From positions 1 through 10,000 of the forward strand of contig NZ_JAIWOI010000081.1 in assembly GCF_020217005.1 (NCBI RefSeq): a stretch of DNA of 10,000 nucleotides. The letters run 5' to 3'. The translations under genes and the position numbers were made by a program. Below the pieces are notes generated by a model. That model was not told the origin of the DNA. It saw only the letters and a program-made list of their open reading frames with translations, and searched no databases. Numbering within the stretch: the first letter of the stretch is position 1; every line of letters starts with the position of its first letter. The stretch comes from Rheinheimera sp. Lineage in GTDB: Bacteria > Pseudomonadota > Gammaproteobacteria > Enterobacterales > Alteromonadaceae. Positions 1 to 5,841 of the stretch are shown here, piece after piece.

Positions 1-1
1 T

Positions 2-484
2 TTGTGGGACCAAAACTTAATTCAACAAGGGGTTCAATTAGTAGAACGCTCGCTATCAGGACGACGTATAGGACCTTATGGGCTGCAAGCCGCTATTGCA
101 GCGCTGCACGCCGAAAGCCTGTCAGCGGCACAAACAGACTGGCCACAAATTGTTGCCTTGTATGATGTATTGTACCGCTTTGAACCATCGCCCATAGTGC
201 TGTTGAACAGGGCTGTAGCGATCAGTATGGCGCAGGGACCGGCAGCTGCGCTACCGCTACTGTTAGCTCTGGAACAAAGTGGCGAATTGGCACAGTACCA
301 TTTACTCGACGCCGCTTTAGCAGATTTGCACCAAAAGCTTGGCCTGATACAACAGGCCAGGCTGTATTATCAGAGCGCATTAAATAAAACCAGCCAACTG
401 GCGGAACAACGATTTTTGCAAAAGCGCCTGGAAAAATTAGGCTACACTGGCAAAACCAGTTTTACTCTAAAGTTAAACCCATGA
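2..484 (+). CDS. ECF42-type RNA polymerase sigma factor, C-terminal part (5' end outside window)
   Basis: The visible 160 codons are the C-terminal extension typical of ECF42 sigma factors (COG4941 type), a helical TPR-like region that follows the sigma-2 and sigma-4 domains. Recognisable blocks are GPYGLQAAIAALHAE (about residues 24-38 of the visible part), DWPQIVALYDVL and SPIVLLNRAVA in the middle, and a terminal pattern ending in AEQRFLQKRLEKLG. The sigma-2 and sigma-4 regions, which would bind core polymerase and DNA, lie upstream of the window, so the reading frame is open at base 2 and no start is called; the leading TTG is probably an internal Leu codon. In this family the extension is thought to take part in regulation, and YCII/DGPF-domain genes commonly sit alongside; none is visible here. 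The stop TGA overlaps the ATG of the following dehydrogenase (ATGA), suggesting co-transcription and translational coupling. The family call is from memory of conserved blocks. Confidence 0.85.
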   Translation: MWDQNLIQQGVQLVERSLSGRRIGPYGLQAAIAALHAESLSAAQTDWPQIVALYDVLYRFEPSPIVLLNRAVAISMAQGPAAALPLLLALEQSGELAQYHLLDAALADLHQKLGLIQQARLYYQSALNKTSQLAEQRFLQKRLEKLGYTGKTSFTLKLNP

Positions 485-1962
485 CAAATCAGACAAATAG
501 TGCTTTTGCTCTGCTCAGTGACAGCGCTTTGCTGCACCATAGCAGCTATATTGCCGGACAATTTCAATCAGGCCGCAGCGGACATTTTGCTGTTCATAAT
601 CCTGCAGATGGCAGCTTACTGGCCTTAATCGCTGAAGCAGGTGCAACAGAAGCAGAGCAAGCGGTCGCCTCTGCTAGTACAGCTTTTCCTCTTTGGTCAG
701 GTCTTACTGCTGCACAACGCTCAGCCAAACTGATGTGCTGGTATCAGTTGATGCTGGAGCATCAGCACGATCTGGCCCGCATCCTGACGTTGGAGCAAGG
801 CAAGCCCCTGAGTGAAGCCATAGGCGAAGTACGTTATGGTGCTTCTTTTGTCAGTTGGTTCGCAGAAGAAGCCAAACGTATGAATGGCGATATTATTCCT
901 GCGCCCAAAACCGATCAGCAGATTTTAGTACTGAAACAGCCGATAGGTGTAGTGGCCGCTATTACGCCATGGAATTTCCCGAATGCCATGATCTTACGTA
1001 AAGCCGCTGCGGCCTTGGCGGCGGGTTGTACTTTTGTGGTAAAACCTTCGGAACTGACCCCTTTATCTGCTTTGGCTTTGGCTGAACTGGCCAGTCGTGC
1101 CGGCATTCCCGGCGGCGTTTTTAATATCATCACTGGGACAGATGCTAAAGCTATAGGACAGGTCCTGACCAAAGACAGCCGCGTGGCAAAATTCAGTTTC
1201 ACCGGCTCCACCCCAGTGGGTAAAACCCTGTTAGCGCAATGTGCGTCCACAGTGAAAAAAGTATCAATGGAACTGGGCGGCAATGCGCCTTTTATTGTGT
1301 TTGATGACGCCGACTTACCTGCTGCGGTGCAGGGTTTACTGGCAGCCAAATTCCGTAATGCCGGTCAAACCTGCGTCTGTGTTAACCGAGTCTTAGTGCA
1401 GCGTCCTGTGTATGACGCTTTTTTAGCGCTACTGATAAAGGCAACAGCACCGCTAAAACTGGCTTCTGGTTTGGAGGCGGGTTGTCAGATAGGGCCACTG
1501 ATTAATCAGGCTGCGGTCGATAAAATAGCAAGGCTGCTGGATCAGGCGCTGGAGCAAGGCGCAGAGCTGCTGTTAGGCGGCGCTATTGATGCCGACTTAG
1601 GCCCCTTGTTTTTCCAGCCTACTATCATCACAGACGTCACCCCTGCTATGCACATCAGCCAAACTGAAATTTTTGGCCCAGTGCTTTGTATCAGTGTGTT
1701 TGATACAGAACAAGAAGCCATAGAGCTTGCCAACAACACGCCAACAGGCCTTGCCAGCTATTTTTACAGCCGTGATATAGGCCGGATTTTCCGGGTTGCC
1801 AAAGCGTTGGACTATGGTATGGTTGGCATCAACGAAGGCTTAATCTCCAACGCAGCCGCGCCTTTTGGCGGCGTCAAAGAATCAGGGCTGGGCCGCGAAG
1901 GCTCAAGCTATGGTCTGGATGATTTTACAGAGTTGAAGTATTTGTGTTTGGGTGGGCTTTAA
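481..1962 (+). CDS. gabD: Succinate-semialdehyde dehydrogenase, GabD family
   Basis: A complete 493-residue aldehyde dehydrogenase, about the length of Escherichia coli GabD (482). It would oxidise succinate semialdehyde to succinate in the cytoplasm, the last step of the GABA shunt; glutarate semialdehyde is an alternative substrate in this family. Family landmarks are TPWNFPNA (162-169, Asn165 in the oxyanion hole), FTGSTPVG (240-247, nucleotide-binding loop), ELGGNAP (264-270, general base Glu264), FRNAGQTCVC (291-300, catalytic Cys298 with a second Cys300) and EIFGP (396-400). Arg173 and Arg292 align with the arginines that hold the substrate carboxylate in known SSADHs. The C-terminal part, with PFGGVKESGLGREGS and ELKYLCLG, is GabD-like. 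The cofactor loop reads KPSE (188-191) where E. coli GabD has KPAS, which may favour NAD over NADP. Its start overlaps the sigma-factor stop, and the ribosome-binding site is weak (AAAGTTAAACCC before ATG), consistent with coupling. Its 3' end overlaps the convergent cyclase gene by 38 bp. The exact aldehyde used remains inferred. Confidence 0.9.
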   Translation: MTNQTNSAFALLSDSALLHHSSYIAGQFQSGRSGHFAVHNPADGSLLALIAEAGATEAEQAVASASTAFPLWSGLTAAQRSAKLMCWYQLMLEHQHDLARILTLEQGKPLSEAIGEVRYGASFVSWFAEEAKRMNGDIIPAPKTDQQILVLKQPIGVVAAITPWNFPNAMILRKAAAALAAGCTFVVKPSELTPLSALALAELASRAGIPGGVFNIITGTDAKAIGQVLTKDSRVAKFSFTGSTPVGKTLLAQCASTVKKVSMELGGNAPFIVFDDADLPAAVQGLLAAKFRNAGQTCVCVNRVLVQRPVYDAFLALLIKATAPLKLASGLEAGCQIGPLINQAAVDKIARLLDQALEQGAELLLGGAIDADLGPLFFQPTIITDVTPAMHISQTEIFGPVLCISVFDTEQEAIELANNTPTGLASYFYSRDIGRIFRVAKALDYGMVGINEGLISNAAAPFGGVKESGLGREGSSYGLDDFTELKYLCLGGL

Positions 1963-3106
1963 GGTTTTGACTGGTAGCAATTTCAGCCCTGTTTCTGCCC
2001 GCAGCCTTAGCCCGGTATAAAGCCGCATCAGCTCTTTTTAAGGTGTCAGACCAATTGGCATCCACAGAAAAATCTGCGCTGGCTATGCCAAAACTGGCAC
2101 TGAGTTTTAACTCACCTGCGCTGCAATGAAAGCTTTGAGTGGTGATCAGCCCCATCAATTCTTCGATACGACACAAGGCTTCAGTCGCCTTTTTACCGGG
2201 CAACACCAAAATAAACTCTTCTCCTCCTAACCTCATCAATTGGCCCTGTTCTTGAGAAAAGTAGCTTCGCAGCAAAGAGGAAAATAACACCAGACACTCG
2301 TCGCCAACAGGGTGACCATGCAAATCATTAATCTGTTTAAAATGATCCAGATCAGCAATCACTAATGTTAAGTGCTCCTGCTGACGTTTAGCTCTGGGCC
2401 ACTCCTCTTCTATCACGTCATTGAAGTGACGACGATTAAACAAACCTGTTAACTCGTCCACTAAGGTAAGGCGGCGTAATTCAGTTTCACTGCAATACAA
2501 ATCATATTCCACCTGAATTTGTTGCTGGTATTCTGTTGCCGCTCTTTTGGCTGCCGCATAAAGATAAACCGAAAAAAGCAGCAGTGTCAGTGCAGTTTGC
2601 CAGCCTTGGCTACTGAACCCTGACCACAAAGCCACTGGCGCGAATAACAAAAAAATATTAATTAAATTCAGTTTCAGATCCAGAGCATAAGCCTGCACAC
2701 TGGCCGAGCCATACGCTATGGTGCAAAGATAAACCACCAGCACTGAAGCTGCGGACACCTGTTGGTTAAAACTCAGTATCACTACGGCAAACAGCCCCCA
2801 CAACATAGAGCCGGTGCCTATCAATAACCAATGGCTCAAATACCAGGCCTTGAATTGGCCAGCTTTAGGCGCAGCCGGAGCTTTGTTGGCTTTACGTAAC
2901 CACATCATCACGACAAAAACCGCGATCACAGGCAAATAAATATCATAACGTTGCTGTAGCAACGCATCAGGAACACAAATTAAAGCCACGCCAAGAATAT
3001 AAAACAGTGGCCCGATCTGGGAGCGTTGATACAAATCGGCTGCCAGCCGTCGCAAACGATAAGCTTTATGTCTTTCAGGTAAAAACCATTCCAGATGCTG
3101 ATTCAT
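1925..3106 (-). CDS. Membrane-anchored diguanylate cyclase (GGDEF domain)
   Basis: 393 residues from the preferred ATG at 3106; an in-frame TTG two codons upstream (3112) is a less likely start. About six hydrophobic segments fill residues 30-190 and look like an integral membrane sensor region that I cannot assign to a named MASE family. A short helical linker leads to a complete GGDEF domain from about residue 217: DELTGLFNRRHF, then IADLDHFKQIND (metal-binding Asp about 252), the GGEEF active-site motif (294-298), and the terminal pattern RADAALYRAKAAGRN. This is expected to make cyclic di-GMP from two GTP at the inner face of the membrane. The stretch ahead of GGEEF reads QEQGQLMRL, so the RxxD inhibitory I-site is absent. 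The gene begins 72 bp after the GalR-like regulator on the same strand, and may be read through from it or independently. The 3' end overlaps the dehydrogenase gene by 38 bp, tail to tail. Function is firm by motif; the signal sensed is unknown. Confidence 0.9.
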   Translation of the reverse strand: MNQHLEWFLPERHKAYRLRRLAADLYQRSQIGPLFYILGVALICVPDALLQQRYDIYLPVIAVFVVMMWLRKANKAPAAPKAGQFKAWYLSHWLLIGTGSMLWGLFAVVILSFNQQVSAASVLVVYLCTIAYGSASVQAYALDLKLNLINIFLLFAPVALWSGFSSQGWQTALTLLLFSVYLYAAAKRAATEYQQQIQVEYDLYCSETELRRLTLVDELTGLFNRRHFNDVIEEEWPRAKRQQEHLTLVIADLDHFKQINDLHGHPVGDECLVLFSSLLRSYFSQEQGQLMRLGGEEFILVLPGKKATEALCRIEELMGLITTQSFHCSAGELKLSASFGIASADFSVDANWSDTLKRADAALYRAKAAGRNRAEIATSQNLKAHPNTNTSTL

Positions 3107-3178
3107 AGCCAACCACTTAACAAAAACCTTAGCGATCTCAGATGCTGCCAGCCGGAAACCTTGCTGACAAGTGAACTT

Positions 3179-4189
3179 TTATGACTTAGGGGCATCGGCC
3201 ACCGAATCCCGCTCAACAAGCGTGGGTATAAATAAATGAGTGCGGTGTTCTGGCTCTGTGCTGGTATCACTAAGCTGAATCGCCAGTTTGGTGGCATAAC
3301 TGGCCATTTCTTCGACCGGATAATGCATAGTGGTTAAACGTGGACGACAGGCGCGGCTGACAATTAAATCATCAAAACCTATTACTGACACATCTTCAGG
3401 CACGCGCAGGCCAGCGGCGAACAAGGCGTGAATAGCACCTATCGCCATTAAGTCGTTGTAAGCCAGCAATGCGGTGAATTGAATGCCTTTATTCAATAAA
3501 GCCTGCACAGCCTGCTCGCCCCCCTCCATATTGGCCGTGGACTCTTCAATGGCAGCTTCAGCAAGCTGCAAACCAGCCAGCTTCAGCGATTCGCGAATAC
3601 CCTGCAAGCGATAACCCGGATCGCCGTTTTGGTAAATACTGGTAATGACCGCAAATTTGCTGTGGCCACGGCTCAATAAATAATCAGTCGCTTGCCGCGC
3701 GCCAGCGACGTTATCCAGCCAGACACAGCGGTTGGCAATAGCAGGCATGTAGCGGTTAATCAGCACCAGTCCGGGAATTTCCTTGGCCAGCTTCAATAAG
3801 GTTTTTTCATCTGAATATTCGCTGTGCAGAATAATGGCCTGACAATTGTGATCCCTCAGTGAATCTATCGCCTCCTGCTCCGATTTGGTCTCATACAAAG
3901 AGTTACTCATCAGCAGCTTATAGTTATTTTCACGAGCACCTTTTTCGACACCACTGGCTAAGCTGCCAAAAAATGGCATCGACAATTTAGGTGTGACAAC
4001 GCCTAAGGTGTTGGTGGTTTTACTGACCAAAGCACGGGCGTTGCTGTTGGGTCTGTACCCCAACTCAGCAATCACTTTTTTAACCCTGGCTCGGCAAGCT
4101 TCGCCCACCTGATGACCATCGTGGATCACCCGGGACACTGTCGCTATCGACACTCCTGCTACTTTTGCAACATCTTTAATTGTGACCAT
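3179..4189 (-). CDS. LacI-family transcriptional regulator, GalR/GalS-like
   Basis: 336 residues, close to E. coli GalR (343). The start is the ATG at 4189, where the family-typical MVTIKDVAKVAGVS begins; the frame stays open upstream into the transporter gene, but that extension is not LacI-like. Residues 4-25 form the helix-turn-helix (VSIATVSRVI) and residues 46-54 (RPNSNARAL) the hinge helix. The rest is a periplasmic-binding-protein-like effector domain with landmarks LINRYMP (143-149), GGEQAV (223-228), YNDLMAIGA (244-252), IGFDDLIVSR (270-279), RPRLTT (282-287) and PTLVERDSV (322-330). These match GalR/GalS block by block, so a galactose-like or other sugar effector is plausible but not proven. 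The leader is A-rich with no clear Shine-Dalgarno. The gene lies 37 bp after the GPH transporter, most likely in the same transcript, and is the obvious candidate to control the neighbouring transporters and hydrolase. No full GalR-type operator was found in the window. Confidence 0.92.
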   Translation of the reverse strand: MVTIKDVAKVAGVSIATVSRVIHDGHQVGEACRARVKKVIAELGYRPNSNARALVSKTTNTLGVVTPKLSMPFFGSLASGVEKGARENNYKLLMSNSLYETKSEQEAIDSLRDHNCQAIILHSEYSDEKTLLKLAKEIPGLVLINRYMPAIANRCVWLDNVAGARQATDYLLSRGHSKFAVITSIYQNGDPGYRLQGIRESLKLAGLQLAEAAIEESTANMEGGEQAVQALLNKGIQFTALLAYNDLMAIGAIHALFAAGLRVPEDVSVIGFDDLIVSRACRPRLTTMHYPVEEMASYATKLAIQLSDTSTEPEHRTHLFIPTLVERDSVADAPKS

Positions 4190-4226
4190 AATTTTTCTTT
4201 TTTTATGTTTGCTTGTAAACCGCGAA

Positions 4227-5663
4227 CTAAATGGACTCGGAACCCTGATTTTGTTTTTTACTTGCAGCAAGAGCTGTGCTGATCTGCAGACAGCCCCGTG
4301 CATCCAGATGATAACTTCTTAACATCAGCAAAGAGCACATGGCAAATACCATAGTGCCCAGCGCTAAAATAACCCTCATACTGAAAATACTGTCCGGGTG
4401 CTGCGCCGCAGCAAGCTCTGCATCAAAACCAATCAAATTCAACGACAAGCCAGCTAACAACAAAGCCAAAGCTGCACTTAAGCTGGTCACCCAACTATGA
4501 ATGGCGACAAAGATCCCTTCGCGGCGTTGGCCATGTTTTAATTCGTCTTCATCACATAAATCCGCCATCATGGACGGGATTAACATGGTCATAGCAGTCC
4601 AGGCCCAGGTGCAGAGCAACGCATCCAGCCAAATCCAGGTATAGCCTTGTGGTGTAAAAATAAACCATTTACAGAGCCCGCCTAACAGAGTCAGGCCATA
4701 AATCAGCTGCAGCGCTTTTATTTTGTCGATGCGAGAGGACAGGGCCGCAATAAGAGGCACGGTCAAAAAACCAAAAGCTGCATAAGCCATAGACAACCAG
4801 CCTTTAATAATAGAGCCCTGAGCTATATTGCCGTCTGCAATAAAATACACCAGCAAGTAATAGTCCATGCTGGCAGTAAAAGCACCGCCGGCCATCTGGA
4901 TCACTGTCAGCAGCAGCAAAACCCGTAAGCCTTTATTGGCTTTTAAGGTTTTTAAACTTTGCCTTAAGGTCACAGGCGGGAAAGTCACAGCAGAGCGATG
5001 CACCACTTCTTTGCTGTAACAGGCGGCCAGAGTGCCCAATAGACCAAAAATAAACAAAGCCACACCCCAGCCCACATAACGTATGCCAACAAAAACCGAA
5101 CTAAATAACGCCAGTTGAGCCAGCGGAAACAACCACTGGTAAAGCAAAGAACCCAGCTTCAGAAAATAGGTGGTAAAGCCCATAATCTCTGTGCGCTGAT
5201 GGTAATCCGGGCTCATTTCGTAAGATAAGCAGGTCATAGGCACAGACATAAAAGTGGCCGCTATATAAAACAGCAAAGAAAAAATCACAAAATACAGCAA
5301 CTGCGCCAATTCGCCCCAGGCTGCAGGAACCATCCAAATCAAACCAAAAAATAAGCAACAAGCCCAGCTTGCCAGCAGAATAAAAGGTCGTCTGCGACCA
5401 AAACGACTTTGGTGATGATCAGATAAATGCCCAACCCAGGGGCCTAATAAAGTCCCAAGCAACAGCGGCAGAGTCAGGGCCAGTCCCAGTAAAAACGGGT
5501 CCACCCCTAAAGTCATTTGATAAAAAGGAATAGCCAGCACACTGACGCTTTGCTGAGCAAAAAACATCGCAAAAAAGCCAGCCCCAAGGGCCAGCTTCTG
5601 AGTACCGGTTACTATTGGAGGCTGAACAGTTTTTTGAGCTGAATGGTGCAGTGGCTGAGCCAT
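4227..5663 (-). CDS. GPH-family (MelB-like) cation/sugar symporter, MFS superfamily
   Basis: 478 residues with about twelve hydrophobic segments, predicted in the cytoplasmic membrane. The first cytoplasmic loop reads GHLSDHHQSRFGRRRPF (78-94), the signature of glycoside-pentoside-hexuronide:cation symporters and SLC45-like relatives. The later motif ADLCDEDELKHGQRREG (367-383) is the GPH counterpart of the MelB motif near helix X-XI. The N-terminal 20 residues are polar and the C-terminal tail is short and hydrophilic. By family it should import a disaccharide, oligosaccharide or glycoside with H+ or Na+; the particular sugar is unknown. The start ATG at 5663 is supported by AGGAG four bases upstream, which lies in the loop of a small hairpin. 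It follows the hydrolase gene by 178 bp, with a possible promoter between, and precedes the GalR-like regulator by 37 bp, so transporter and regulator probably form a transcriptional pair. Role inferred: uptake of hydrolase products. Confidence 0.88.
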   Translation of the reverse strand: MAQPLHHSAQKTVQPPIVTGTQKLALGAGFFAMFFAQQSVSVLAIPFYQMTLGVDPFLLGLALTLPLLLGTLLGPWVGHLSDHHQSRFGRRRPFILLASWACCLFFGLIWMVPAAWGELAQLLYFVIFSLLFYIAATFMSVPMTCLSYEMSPDYHQRTEIMGFTTYFLKLGSLLYQWLFPLAQLALFSSVFVGIRYVGWGVALFIFGLLGTLAACYSKEVVHRSAVTFPPVTLRQSLKTLKANKGLRVLLLLTVIQMAGGAFTASMDYYLLVYFIADGNIAQGSIIKGWLSMAYAAFGFLTVPLIAALSSRIDKIKALQLIYGLTLLGGLCKWFIFTPQGYTWIWLDALLCTWAWTAMTMLIPSMMADLCDEDELKHGQRREGIFVAIHSWVTSLSAALALLLAGLSLNLIGFDAELAAAQHPDSIFSMRVILALGTMVFAMCSLLMLRSYHLDARGCLQISTALAASKKQNQGSESI

Positions 5664-5677
5664 AGCACTCCTGTGCT
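5664..5677 (-). promoter_or_regulatory. Hairpin presenting the Shine-Dalgarno of the GPH transporter gene
   Basis: On the - strand the bases before the ATG read AGCAC-AGGA-GTGCT: a perfect 5-bp inverted repeat whose 4-nt loop is the core of the Shine-Dalgarno sequence. It extends to 6 bp (TAGCAC/GTGCTA) if the first base of the ATG pairs. The symmetry is seen directly. Whether it folds in the mRNA, or instead serves as a DNA operator, is inference. Confidence 0.4.
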
Positions 5678-5686
5678 AAATAGGGA

Positions 5687-5715
5687 AAATGCGAACCTGA
5701 TTATATACATGTCAA
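5687..5715 (-). promoter_or_regulatory. Possible sigma70 promoter for the GPH transporter-regulator pair
   Basis: The - strand carries a perfect TATAAT (5705-5700) about 37 bp before the transporter ATG, and a perfect TTGACA (5715-5710) just upstream. They are only 4 bp apart, so they cannot serve as one pair. Used with TATAAT, the best -35 at 16-18 bp spacing is poor (TGCAGC). Used with TTGACA, the best -10 is CATTTT at 18 bp. One of the two could start a transcript with a short leader; which one is undecided. Confidence 0.35.
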
Positions 5716-5783
5716 AGCAGAAGCTGCACCTTCATCTTCTTTGGTTACAGTCAGATTGTTTGACTCCCTCGCTTAATAGCCCT

Positions 5784-5813
5784 GTTGCAATGCCACAAAG
5801 CGGCAATTGCAAC
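5784..5813 (-). repeat. Intercistronic stem-loop after the hydrolase gene
   Basis: Arms GTTGCAATGCC (5784-5794) and GGCAATTGCAAC (5802-5813) pair over 11 bp with a single bulged base around a 7-nt loop. The stem-loop begins about 28 nt after the hydrolase stop on the - strand. The bases that follow in transcription order (AGGGCTATTAAG) are not a T-run, so it does not look like a standard intrinsic terminator. It could protect the 3' end of the symporter-hydrolase mRNA or partly separate it from the GPH transporter gene; this is inference. Confidence 0.5.
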
Positions 5814-5841
5814 CTGGACAAACCAAACTCAAGCCAGAGCA

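Noticed and set aside
915..1349. 144-codon - strand open frame inside the dehydrogenase gene
   Set aside because: It is antisense to the most conserved part of the aldehyde dehydrogenase and its sequence resembles nothing known.
3107..3178. Terminator or promoter between the regulator and the cyclase genes
   Set aside because: The 72 bp contain only short imperfect symmetries, no stem followed by a T-run on the - strand, and no convincing -35/-10 pair.
4211..4226. GalR-type operator upstream of the regulator (TTGTAAACCGCGAACT)
   Set aside because: Only one half-site resembles the GalR consensus; the second half and the central CG symmetry do not fit. A similar lone half-site (CTGTAACC on the - strand) near 5750 fails for the same reason.
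4190..4303. N-terminal extension of the GalR-like regulator by 38 residues
   Set aside because: The added residues run back into the transporter gene, are not LacI-like, and the conserved start MVTIKDVAKVAGVS begins at the ATG at 4189.
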